Shown in pieces: positions 24,463-36,220 of a stretch of 64,000 nucleotides of DNA. The stretch lies in NCBI GenBank assembly GCA_030549335.1, contig CM060195.1:16051501-16115500 (forward strand), given 5' to 3'. Position numbers and translations under genes: made by a program. Under the pieces are notes generated by a model. That model saw only the letters and a list, made by a program, of their open reading frames with translations, was not told the origin of the DNA and made no database searches. Every line of letters starts with the position of its first letter. Position 1 is the first letter of the stretch. This stretch comes from Pontederia crassipes (lineage: Eukaryota > Streptophyta > Magnoliopsida > Commelinales > Pontederiaceae).

Positions 24463-27400
24463 AAGAGGTGATTGATCTTTAGAACTTTAACTCTATTTCA
24501 AATCGAAGTTGAACCGTTACAATGAAAGATAACGCTATGGGGGATTAGAGTCTTGGAGTAAGGTTCAAAGCTATAAGTTATAGATACTTATTACAACTTT
24601 TGGGTGCCCTAAGAGGTAATAGATCTCTAGAACTTTAACTCTATTTCAAAACGAAGTTGAACCGTTACAATCAAAGATAATGCTCTTGGGGATTAGAGTC
24701 ATAGAGTTAGGATCAAAGCTATAAGTTATAGATACTTATTACAACCTTTGGGTGCCCTAAGAGGTGATAGATCTTTAGAACTTTAACTCTATTTCAAACC
24801 GGACTTGAACAGTTACAATCAAAGATAACGCTCTTGGGGATTAGAGTCTTAGAGTTAGGTTCAAAGCTATAAGTTAAAGATACTTATTACAACCTTTGGG
24901 TGTCCTAAGTGGTGATAGATCTTTAGAACTTTAACTCTATTTCAAACCGAAGTTGAACCGTTACAATCAAAGATAACGCTCTTGGGGATTAGAGTCTTAG
25001 AGTTAGGTTCAAAGCTATAAGTTATAGATACTTATTACAACCTTTGGGTGTCCTAAGTGGTGATATATCTTTAGAACTTTAACTCTATTTCAAACCGAAG
25101 TTAAACCGTTACAATCAAAGATAACGCTCTTGGGGATTAGAGTCTTAGAGTTAGGTTCAAAGCTATAAGTTATAGATACTTATTACAACCTTTGGGTGTC
25201 CTAAGTGGTGATATATCTTTAGAACTTTAACTCTATTTCAAACCGAAGTTAAACCGTTACAATCAAAGATAACGCTCTTGGGGATTAGAGTCTTAGAGTT
25301 AGGATCAAAGCTATAAGTTATAGATACTTATTACAACCTTTGGGTGCCCTAAGAGGTGATAGATCTTTAGAACTTTAACTCTATTTCAAACCGAAGTTGA
25401 ACCGTTACAATCAAAGATAACGCTCTTGGGGATTAGAGTCTTAGAGTTAGGTTCAAAGCTATAAGTTAAAGATACTTATTACAACCTTTGGGTGTCCTAA
25501 GTGGTGATAGATCTTTAGAACTTTAACTCTATTTCAAACCGAAGTTGAACCGTTACAATCAAAGATAACGCTCTTGGGGATTAGAGTCTTAGAGTTAGGT
25601 TCAAAGCTATAAGTTATAGATACTTATTACAACCTTTGGGTGTCCTAAGTGGTGATAGATCTTTAGAACTTTAACTCTATTTCAAACCGAAGTTGAACCG
25701 TTACATTCAAAGATAACGCTCTTGGGGATTAGAGTCTTAGAGTTAGGTTGAAAGCTATAAGTTATAGATACTTATTACAACATTTGGGTGTCCTAAGAGG
25801 TGATTGATCTTTAGAACTTTAACTCTATTTCAAACCGAAGTTGAACCGTTACAATGAAAGATAACGCTCTGGGGGATTAGAGTCTTGGAGTAAGGTTCAA
25901 AACTATAAGTTATAGATACTTATTACAACCTTTGGGTGCCCTAAGAGGTGATAGATCTTTAGGACTTTAACTCTATTTCAAACCGAAGTTGAACCGTTAC
26001 AATCAAAGATAACGCTCTTGGGGATTAGAGTCTTAGAGTTAGGTTCAAAGCTGTAAGTTATAGATACTTATTACAACATTTGGGTGTCCTAAGAGGTGAT
26101 TGATCTTTAGAACTTTAACTCTATTTCAAACCGAAGTTGAACCGTTACAATGAAAGATAACGCTCTGGGGGATTAGAGTCTTGGAGTAAGGTTCAAAGCT
26201 ATAAGTTATAGATACTTATTACAACTTTTGGGTGCCCTAAGAGGTAATAGATCTTTAGAACTTTAACTCTATTTCAAAACGAAGTTGAACCGTTACAATC
26301 AATGATAAAGCTCTTGGGGATTAGAGTCTTGGAGTAAGGTTCAAAGTTATAAGTTATAGATACTTATTACAACCTTTGGGTGTCCTAAGAGGTGATAGAT
26401 CTTTAGATCTTTAACTCTATTTCAAACCGAAGTTGAACCGTTACAATCAAAGATAATGCTCTTGGGGATTAGAGTCTTGGAGTAAGGTTCAAAGCTATAA
26501 GTTATAGATACTTATTACAACTTTTGGGTGCCCTAACAGGTGATATATCTTTAGAACTTTAACTCTATTTCAAACCGAAGTTGAACCGTTACAATCAAAG
26601 ATAACGCTCTTGGGGATTAGAGTCTTAGAGTAAGGTTCAAAGCTATAATTTATAGATAATTATTACAACCATTGGGTGCCCTAAGAGGTGATAGATCTTT
26701 AGAACTCTAACTCTATTACAATCCGAAGTTGAACCGTTACAATCAATGATAAAGCTCTTGGGGATTAGAGTCTTACAGTTAGGTTCAAAGCTATAGGTTA
26801 TAGATACTTATTACAACTTTTGGGTGCCCTAAGAGGTGATAGATCTTTAGAACTTTAACTCTATTTCAAACCGAAGTTGAACCGTTACAATCAAAGATAA
26901 CGCTCTGGGGGATTAGAGTCTTAGAGTTAGGTTCAAAGCTATAAGTTATAGATACTTATTACAACCTTTGGGTGTCCTAAGTGGTGACAGATCTTTAGAA
27001 CTTTAACTCTATTTCAAACCGAAGTTGAACCGTTACAATCAAAGATAACGCTCTTGGGGATTAGAGTCTTAGAGTTAGGATCAAAGCTATAAGTTATAGA
27101 TACTTATTACAACCTTTGGGTGTCCTAAGAGGTGATAGATCTCTAGAACTTTAACTCTTTTTCAAACCGAAGTTGAACCGTTACAATCAAGGATAAAGCT
27201 CTTGGGGATTAGAGTCTTAGAGTAAGGTTCAAAGCTATAAGTTATAGATACTTATTACAACCTTTGGGTGCCCTAAGTGGTGATAGATCTTTAGAACTTT
27301 AACTCTATTTCAAACCGAAGTTGAACCTTTACAATCAAAGATAAGTCTCTTGGGGATTAGAGTCTTAGAGTGAGGTTCAAAGCTATAAGTTATAGATACT

Positions 27401-27570
27401 TATTACAACCTTTTGGTGCCCTAAGAGGTGATAGATCTTTAGAACTCTAACTCTATTACAATCCGAAGTTGAACCGTTACAATCAATGATAAAGCTCTTG
27501 GGGATTAGAGTCTTAGAGTTAGGTTCAAAGCTATAAGTTATAGATACTTATTACAACCTTTGGGTGTCCT
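24421..27570 (+). repeat. Higher-order repeat A, complete copy 2 (3150 bp)
   Basis: It has the same 21 monomers and seam as copy 1, in exact 3150-bp register. Copies 2 and 3 share derived bases that copy 1 lacks, for example ccggacttgaac at about 24800 and agatctctagaac at about 24623, so copies 2 and 3 are each other's closest relatives. Confidence 0.93.
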
Positions 27571-27612
27571 AAGAGGTAGTTATAGATACTTATTACAACA
27601 TTTGGGTGTCCT
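27571..27612 (+). repeat. 42-bp seam, site 3
   Basis: Identical join, 3150 bp after site 2. Confidence 0.95.
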
Positions 27613-30600
27613 AAGAGGTGATTGATCTTTAGAACTTTAACTCTATTTCAAACCGAAGTTGAACCGTTACAATGAAAGATAACGCTATGGGGGATTAGAG
27701 TCTTGGAGTAAGGTTCAAAGCTATAAGTTATAGATACTTATTACAACTTTTGGGTGCCCTAAGAGGTAATAGATCTCTAGAACTTTAACTCTATTTCAAA
27801 ACGAAGTTGAACCGTTACAATCAAAGATAATGCTCTTGGGGATTAGAGTCATAGAGTTAGGATCAAAGCTATAAGTTATAGATACTTATTACAACCTTTG
27901 GGTGCCCTAAGAGGTGATAGATCTTTAGAACTTTAACTCTATTTCAAACCGGACTTGAACAGTTACAATCAAAGATAACGCTCTTGGGGATTAGAGTCTT
28001 AGAGTTAGGTTCAAAGCTATAAGTTAAAGATACTTATTACAACCTTTGGGTGTCCTAAGTGGTGATAGATCTTTAGAACTTTAACTCTATTTCAAACCGA
28101 AGTTGAACCGTTACAATCAAAGATAACGCTCTTGGGGATTAGAGTCTTAGAGTTAGGTTCAAAGCTATAAGTTATAGATACTTATTACAACCTTTGGGTG
28201 TCCTAAGTGGTGATATATCTTTAGAACTTTAACTCTATTTCAAACCGAAGTTAAACCGTTACAATCAAAGATAACGCTCTTGGGGATTAGAGTCTTAGAG
28301 TTAGGTTCAAAGCTATAAGTTATAGATACTTATTACAACCTTTGGGTGTCCTAAGTGGTGATATATCTTTAGAACTTTAACTCTATTTCAAACCGAAGTT
28401 AAACCGTTACAATCAAAGATAACGCTCTTGGGGATTAGAGTCTTAGAGTTAGGATCAAAGCTATAAGTTATAGATACTTATTACAACCTTTGGGTGCCCT
28501 AAGAGGTGATAGATCTTTAGAACTTTAACTCTATTTCAAACCGAAGTTGAACCGTTACAATCAAAGATAACGCTCTTGGGGATTAGAGTCTTAGAGTTAG
28601 GTTCAAAGCTATAAGTTAAAGATACTTATTACAACCTTTGGGTGTCCTAAGTGGTGATAGATCTTTAGAACTTTAACTCTATTTCAAACCGAAGTTGAAC
28701 CGTTACAATCAAAGATAACGCTCTTGGGGATTAGAGTCTTAGAGTTAGGTTCAAAGCTATAAGTTATAGATACTTATTACAACCTTTGGGTGTCCTAAGT
28801 GGTGATAGATCTTTAGAACTTTAACTCTATTTCAAACCGAAGTTGAACCGTTACATTCAAAGATAACGCTCTTGGGGATTAGAGTCTTAGAGTTAGGTTG
28901 AAAGCTATAAGTTATAGATACTTATTACAACATTTGGGTGTCCTAAGAGGTGATTGATCTTTAGAACTTTAACTCTATTTCAAACCGAAGTTGAACCGTT
29001 ACAATGAAAGATAACGCTCTGGGGGATTAGAGTCTTGGAGTAAGGTTCAAAACTATAAGTTATAGATACTTATTACAACCTTTGGGTGCCCTAAGAGGTG
29101 ATAGATCTTTAGGACTTTAACTCTATTTCAAACCGAAGTTGAACCGTTACAATCAAAGATAACGCTCTTGGGGATTAGAGTCTTAGAGTTAGGTTCAAAG
29201 CTGTAAGTTATAGATACTTATTACAACATTTGGGTGTCCTAAGAGGTGATTGATCTTTAGAACTTTAACTCTATTTCAAACCGAAGTTGAACCGTTACAA
29301 TGAAAGATAACGCTCTGGGGGATTAGAGTCTTGGAGTAAGGTTCAAAGCTATAAGTTATAGATACTTATTACAACTTTTGGGTGCCCTAAGAGGTAATAG
29401 ATCTTTAGAACTTTAACTCTATTTCAAAACGAAGTTGAACCGTTACAATCAATGATAAAGCTCTTGGGGATTAGAGTCTTGGAGTAAGGTTCAAAGTTAT
29501 AAGTTATAGATACTTATTACAACCTTTGGGTGTCCTAAGAGGTGATAGATCTTTAGATCTTTAACTCTATTTCAAACCGAAGTTGAACCGTTACAATCAA
29601 AGATAATGCTCTTGGGGATTAGAGTCTTGGAGTAAGGTTCAAAGCTATAAGTTATAGATACTTATTACAACTTTTGGGTGCCCTAACAGGTGATATATCT
29701 TTAGAACTTTAACTCTATTTCAAACCGAAGTTGAACCGTTACAATCAAAGATAACGCTCTTGGGGATTAGAGTCTTAGAGTAAGGTTCAAAGCTATAATT
29801 TATAGATAATTATTACAACCATTGGGTGCCCTAAGAGGTGATAGATCTTTAGAACTCTAACTCTATTACAATCCGAAGTTGAACCGTTACAATCAATGAT
29901 AAAGCTCTTGGGGATTAGAGTCTTAGAGTTAGGTTCAAAGCTATAGGTTATAGATACTTATTACAACTTTTGGGTGCCCTAAGAGGTGATAGATCTTTAG
30001 AACTTTAACTCTATTTCAAACCGAAGTTGAACAGTTACAATCAAAGATAACGCTCTGGGGGATTAGAGTCTTAGAGTTAGGTTCAAAGCTATAAGTTATA
30101 GATACTTATTACAACCTTTGGGTGTCCTAAGTGGTGACAGATCTTTAGAACTTTAACTCTATTTCAAACCGAAGTTGAACCGTTACAATCAAAGATAACG
30201 CTCTTGGGGATTAGAGTCTTAGAGTTAGGATCAAAGCTATAAGTTATAGATACTTATTACAACCTTTGGGTGTCCTAAGAGGTGATAGATCTCTAGAACT
30301 TTAACTCTTTTTCAAACCGAAGTTGAACCGTTACAATCAAGGATAAAGCTCTTGGGGATTAGAGTCTTAGAGTAAGGTTCAAAGCTATAAGTTATAGATA
30401 CTTATTACAACCTTTGGGTGCCCTAAGTGGTGATAGATCTTTAGAACTTTAACTCTATTTCAAACCGAAGTTGAACCTTTACAATCAAAGATAAGTCTCT
30501 TGGGGATTAGAGTCTTAGAGTGAGGTTCAAAGCTATAAGTTATAGATACTTATTACAACCTTTTGGTGCCCTAAGAGGTGATAGATCTTTAGAACTCTAA

Positions 30601-30720
30601 CTCTATTACAATCCGAAGTTGAACCGTTACAATCAATGATAAAGCTCTTGGGGATTAGAGTCTTAGAGTTAGGTTCAAAGCTATAAGTTATAGATACTTA
30701 TTACAACCTTTGGGTGTCCT
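27571..30720 (+). repeat. Higher-order repeat A, complete copy 3 (3150 bp)
   Basis: Against copy 2 I found only three differing bases by eye (positions 27653, 29926 and 30033), about 99.9% identity. Such similarity means a very recent duplication or ongoing homogenisation. It is also the kind of sequence in which an assembly can gain or lose whole units, so the true copy number deserves caution. Confidence 0.93.
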
Positions 30721-30762
30721 AAGAGGTAGTTATAGATACTTATTACAACATTTGGGTGTCCT
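30721..30762 (+). repeat. 42-bp seam, site 4
   Basis: Identical join, 3150 bp after site 3. It opens the truncated last copy of repeat A. Confidence 0.95.
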
Positions 30763-31798
30763 AAGAGGTGATTGATCTTTAGAACTTTAACTCTATTTCA
30801 AACCGAAGTTGAACCGTTACAATGAAAGATAACGCTCTGGGGGATTAGAGTCTTGGAGTAAGGTTCAAAGCTATAAGTTATAGATACTTATTACAACTTT
30901 TGGGTGCCCTAAGAGGTAATAGATCTTTAGAACTTTAACTCTATTTCAAAACGAAGTTGAACCGTTACAATCAAAGATAACGCTCTTGGGGATTAGAGTC
31001 TTGGAGTTAGGATCAAAGCTATAAGTTATAGATACTTATTACAACCTTTGGGTGCCCTAAGAGGTGATAGATCTTTAGAACTTTAACTCTATTTCAAACC
31101 GAACTTGAACAGTTACAATCAAAGATAACGCTCTTGGGGATTAGAGTCTTAGAGTTAGGTTCAAAGCTATAAGTTAAAGATACTTATTACAACCTTTGGG
31201 TGTCCTAAGTGGTGATAGATCTTTAGAACTTTAACTCTATTTCAAACCGAAGTTGAACCGTTACAATCAAAGATAACGCTCTTGGGGATTAGAGTCTTAG
31301 AGTTAGGTTCAAAGCTATAAGTTATAGATACTTATTACAACCTTTGGGTGTCCTAAGTGGTGATATATCTTTAGAACTTTAACTCTATTTCAAACCGAAG
31401 TTAAACCGTTACAATCAAAGATAACGCTCTTGGGGATTAGAGTCTTAGAGTTAGGTTCAAAGCTATAAGTTATAGATACTTATTACAACCTTTGGGTGTC
31501 CTAAGTGGTGATAGATCTTTAGAACTTTAACTCTATTTCAAACCGAAGTTGAACCGTTACAATCAAAGATAAAGCTCTTGGGGATTAGAGTCTTAGAGTG
31601 AGGTTCAAAGCTATAAGTTATAGATACTTATTACAACCTTTTGGTGCCCTAAGAGGTGATAGATCTTTAGAACTCTAACTCTATTACAATCCGAAGTTGA
31701 ACCGTTACAATCAATGATAAAGCTCTTGGGGATTAGAGTCTTAGAGTTAGGTTCAAAGCTATAAGTTATAGATACTTATTACAACCTTTGGGTGTCCT
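30721..31798 (+). repeat. Higher-order repeat A, truncated copy 4 (1078 bp)
   Basis: It starts with the seam and follows the unit for about 780 bp, then jumps to the late monomers marked by ttttggtgcc (31639). The interval between ttttggtgcc markers is 1078 bp, equal to 7 x 148 + 42, so exactly 14 monomers (2072 bp) are missing. It keeps older bases (aacgctctggggg, gaacttgaac) that copies 2 and 3 have lost. No seam follows it, so this is the right edge of the block. Confidence 0.88.
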
Positions 31799-32256
31799 AA
31801 GAGGTGATAGATCTTTAGAACTTTAACTCTATTTCAAACCGAAGTTGAACCGTTACAATCAAAGATAACGCTCTTGGGGATTAGAGTCTTAGAGTTAGGT
31901 TCAAAGCAATAAGTTATAGATACTTATTACAACCTTTGGGTGTCCTAAGTGGTGATAGATCTTTAGAACTTTAACTCTATTTCAAACCGAAATTGAACCG
32001 TTACAATCAAAGATAAGTCTCTTGGGGATTAGAGTCTTAGACTAAGGTTCAAAGCTATAAGATATAGATACTTATTACAACCTTTGGGTGTCCTAAGAGG
32101 TGATAGATCTTTAGAACTTTAACTCTATTTCAAACCGAACTTGAACCGTTACAATCAAAGATAACGCTCTTGGGGATTAGAGTCTTAGAGTTAGGTTCAA
32201 AGCTATAAGTTATAGATACTTATTACAACCTTTGGGTGTCCTAAGTGGTGATAGAT

Positions 32257-32350
32257 CTTTAGAACTTTAACTCTATTTCAAACCGAAGTTGAACCGTTAC
32301 AATCAAAGATAACGCTCTTGGGGATTAGAGTCTTAGAGTTAGGTTCAAAG
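32257..32350. repeat. Imperfect inverted repeat inside the monomer (possible hairpin)
   Basis: The left arm is ctttagaactttaactcta (monomer positions 39-57, 32257-32275) and the right arm is tagagttaggttcaaag (116-132, 32334-32350). The reverse complement of the right arm is ctttgaacctaactcta. The arms therefore pair over 4 + 4 + 8 bp, with two single-base bulges and one T-G wobble, around a 58-base loop. In monomers carrying agaactctaactcta the wobble becomes a true C-G pair. The element recurs in almost every monomer. A fold in RNA or in single-stranded DNA is inferred, not shown. Confidence 0.75.
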
Positions 32351-32363
32351 CTATAAGTTATAG
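32351..32363. repeat. Short palindrome ctataa-g-ttatag, once per monomer
   Basis: Two perfect 6-bp arms surround a single central base. The palindrome directly follows the right arm of the longer inverted repeat and directly precedes the next monomer. It is intact in most copies. Common variants break one arm: the second half becomes gttaaag, gttatac or acttatag, or the first half becomes gataag or gcaataag. A dyad like this could be a protein-binding site or simply an AT-rich flexible element. Nothing in the sequence decides between them. Confidence 0.7.
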
Positions 32364-33559
32364 ATACTTATTACAACCTTTGGGTGTCCTAAGTGGTGAT
32401 AGATCTTTAGAACTTTAACTCTATTTCAAACCGAAGTTGAACCGTTACAATCAAAGATAACGCTCTTGGGGATTAGAGTCTTAGAGTAAGGTTCAAAGCT
32501 ATAAGTTATAGATACTTATTACAACCTTTGGGTGTCCTAAGAGGTGATTGATCTTTAGAACTCTAACTCTAATACATTCCGAAGTTGAACCGTTACATTC
32601 AATGATAAAGCTCTTGGGGATTAGAGTCTTAGAGTTAGGTTCAAAGCTATAAGTTATAGATACTTATTACAACCTTTGGGTGTCCTAAGATGTGATAGAT
32701 CTTTAGAACTTTAACTCTATTTCAAACCGAAGTTGAACCGTTGCAATCAAAGATAATGCTCTTGGGGATTAGAGTCTTAGATTAAGGTTCAAAGCTATAA
32801 GTTATAGATACTTATTGCTACCTTTGGGTGCCCTAAGAGGTGATAGATCTTTCGAACTTTAACTCTATTTCTAACCGAAGTTGAACCGTTACAATCAAAG
32901 ATAACGCTCTTGGGGATTAGAGTCTTAGAGTTAGGTTCAAAGCTATAAGTTATAGATACTTATTACAACCTTTGGGTGTCCTAAGTGGTGAAAGATCTTT
33001 AGAACTTTAACTCTATTTCAAACCGAAGTTGAACCGTTACAATCAAAGATAACGCTCTTGGGGATTAGAGTCTTAGAGTTAGGATCAAAGCTATAAGTTA
33101 TAGATACTTATTACAACCTTTGGGTGTCCTAAGAGGTGATAGATCTCTAGAACTTTAACTCTATTTCAAACCGAAGTTGAACCGTTACAATCAAAGATAA
33201 CGCTCTTGGGGATTAGAGTCTTAGAGTTAGGATCAAAGCTATAAGTTATAGATACTTATTACAACCTTTGGGTGCCCTAAGAGGTGATAGATCTTTATAA
33301 CTCTAACTCTATTACAATCCGAAGTTGAACCGTTACAATCAATGATAAAGCTCATGGGGATTAGAGTCTTAGAGTCAGGTTCAAAGCTATAAGTTATAGA
33401 TACTTATTACAACCTTTGGGTGTCCTAAGAGGTGAAAGATCTTTAGAACTTTAACTCTATTTCAAACAGAAGTTGAACTATTACAATCAAAGATAACGCT
33501 CTTGGGGATTAGAGTCTTAGAGTTAGGATCAAAGCTATAAGTTATAGATACTTATTATA

Positions 33560-36220
33560 ACCTTTGGGTGCCCTAAGAGGTGATAGATCTTTAGAACTTT
33601 AACTCTATTTCAAACCGAAGTTGAACCGTTACAATAAAAAATAACGCTCTTGGGGATTAGAGTTTTAGAGTTAGGTTCAAAGCTATAAGTTAAAGATACT
33701 TATTACAACCTTTGGGTGCCCTAAGAGGTGATAGATCTTTAGAACTTTAACTCTATTACAAACCGAAGTTGACCGTTACAATGAAAGATAAAGCTCTTGG
33801 GGATTAGAGTCTTAGAGTGAGGTTCAAAGCTATAAGTTATAGATACTTATTACAACCTTTGGGTGTCCTAAGTGGTGATGGATCTTTAGAACTTTAACTC
33901 TATTTCAAACCGAAGTTGAACCGTTACAATCAATGATAAAGCTCTAGGGGATTAGAGTCTTGGAGTAAGGTTCAAAGTTATAAGTTATAGATACTTATTA
34001 CAACCTTTGAGTGTCCTAAGAGGTGATAGATCTTTAGAACTTTAACTCTATTTCAAACCGAAGTTGAACCATTACAATCAAAGAGAACGCTCTTGGGGAT
34101 TAGAGTCTTAGAGTTAGGTTCAAAGCTATAAGTTATAGATACTTATTACAACCTTTGGGTGCCCTAAGAGGTGATAGATCTTTACAACTTTAACTCTATT
34201 TCAAACCGAAGTTGAACCGTTACAATCAATGATAAAGCTCTTGGGGATTAGAGTCTTGGAGTAAGGTTCAAAGTTATAAGTTATAGATACTTATTACAAC
34301 CTTTGGGTGTCCTAAGAGGTGATAGATCTTTAGAACTTTAACTCTATTACAAACCGAAGTTGACCGTTACAATGAAAGATAAAGCTCTTGGGGATTAGAG
34401 TCTTAGAGTGAGGTTCAAAGCTATAAGTTATAGATACTTATTACAACCTTTGGGTGTCCTAAGTGGTGATAGATCTTTAGAACTTTAACTCTATTTCAAA
34501 CCGAAGTTGAACCGTTACAATCAAAGATAACGCTCTTGGGGATTAGAGTCTTGGAGTAATGTTCAAAGCAATAAGTTAAAGATACTTATTACAACTTTTG
34601 GGTGCCCTAAGAGGTGATATATCTTTAGAACTTTAACTATATTTCAAACCGACGTTGAACCGTTGCAATCAAAGATAATGCTCTTGGGGATTAGAGTCTT
34701 AGAGTAAGGTTCAAAGCTATAAGTTATAGATACTTATTGCTACCTTTGGGTGCCCTAAGAGGTGATAGATCTTTAGAACTTTAACTCTATTTCAAACCGA
34801 AAATGAACCGTTACAATCAAAGATAAAGCTCTTGGGGATTAGAGTCTTAGAGTTAGGTTCAAAGGTATAAGTTATAGATAATTATTACAACCTTTGGGTG
34901 CCCTAAGAGGTGATAGATCTTTAGAACTTTAACTCTATTTCAAACCGAAGTTGAACCGTTACAATAAAAAATAACGCTCTTGGGGATTAGAGTTTTAGAG
35001 TTAGGTTCAAAGCTATAAGTTAAAGATACTTATTACAACCTTTGGGTGCCCTAAGAGGTGATAGATCTTTAGAACTTTAACTCTATTACAAACCGAAGTT
35101 GACCGTTACAATGAAAGATAAAGCTCTTGGGGATTAGAGTCTTAGAGTGAGGTTCAAAGCGATAAGTTATAGATACTTATTACAACCTTTGGGTGTCCTA
35201 AGTGGTGATGGATCTTTAGAACTTTAACTCTATTTCAAACCGAAGTTGAACCGTTACAATCAATGATAAAGCTCTAGGGGATTAGAGTCATGGAGTAAGG
35301 TTCAAAGTTATAAGTTATAGATACTTATTACAACCTTTGAGTGTCCTAAGAGGTGATAGATCTTTAGAACTTTAACTCTATTTCAAACCGAAGTTGAACC
35401 ATTACAATCAAAGATAACGCTCTTGGGGATTAGAGTCTTAGAGTTAGGTTCAAAGCTATAACTTATAGATACTTATTACAACCTTTGGGTGCCCTAAGAG
35501 GTGATAGAACTTTAGAACTTTAACTCTATTTCAAACCGAATTTGAACCGTTACAATCAATGATAAAGCTCTTGGGGATTAGAGTCTTGGAGTAAGGTTCA
35601 AAGTTATAAGTTATAGATACTTATTACAACCTTTGGGTGTCCTAAGAGGTGATAGATCTTTAGAACTTTAACTCTATTTCAAACCGAAGTTGACCGTTAC
35701 AATGAAAGATAAAGCTCTTGGGGATTAGAGTCTTAGAGTGAGGTTCAAAGCTATAAGTTATAGATACTTATTACAACCTTTGGGTGTCCTATGTGGTGAT
35801 AGATCTTTAGAACTTTAACTCTATTTCAAACCGAAGTTGAACCGTTACAATCAATGATAAAGCTCTTGGGGATTAGAGTCTTGGAGTAAGGGTCAAAGTT
35901 ATAAGTTATAGATACTTATTACAACCTTTGGGTGTCCTAAGAGGTGATAGATCTTTAGAACTTTAACTCTATTTCAAACCGAAGTTCAACCGTTACAATC
36001 AAAGATAACGCTCTTGGGGATTAGAGTCTTGGAGTAAGGTTCAAAGCTATAAGTTATAGATACTTATTACAACCTTTGGGTGCCCTAAGAGGTGATAAAT
36101 CTTTAGAACTTTAACTCTATTTCAAATCGAAGTTGACCGTTACAATGAAAGATAAAGCTCTTGGGGATTAGAGTCTTAGAGTGAGGTTCAAAGATATAAG
36201 TTATACATACTTATTACAAC
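33560..36220 (+). repeat. Tandem duplication, 1330-bp period (9 monomers)
   Basis: Markers recur 1330 bp apart: acaataaaaaataacgc at 33631 and 34961, the aagttaaagatac monomer that follows, gtggtgatggatc near 33.87 and 35.20 kb, and agctctaggggatt. 1330 equals 9 x 148 less 2, the two single-base losses being in the gttgaccgtt monomers. The second copy diverges from the first after about 35.83 kb. The end points are approximate. Confidence 0.75.

Larger units (their letters stand above)
32219..32366 (+). repeat. Reference monomer (148 bp) with internal map
   Basis: This copy is close to the array consensus and serves as a coordinate frame, with position 1 at base 32219. Internal landmarks are: an AGATCT site at 35-40, which should give a 148-bp digestion ladder; an imperfect tandem 8-mer ctttagaa/ctttaact at 39-54; ACCG twice, 11 bp apart, at 64 and 75; three CpG sites at 66, 77 and 95; ttagag twice followed by ttagg at 107-125; and a short palindrome at 133-145. 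Stops lie in all frames of both strands. The short internal repeats suggest that the monomer itself grew from smaller units, which is inference. Confidence 0.9.

Noticed and set aside
21271-30720. Treating the near-identical 3150-bp copies as an assembly error
   Set aside because: Small private differences between copies and the divergent flanking partial copies argue that they are real. The exact number of copies still cannot be settled from the sequence.
32351-32363. TATA-box promoter at ctataag
   Set aside because: The string is part of a palindrome present in every monomer, and no downstream transcript, start element or gene accompanies it.
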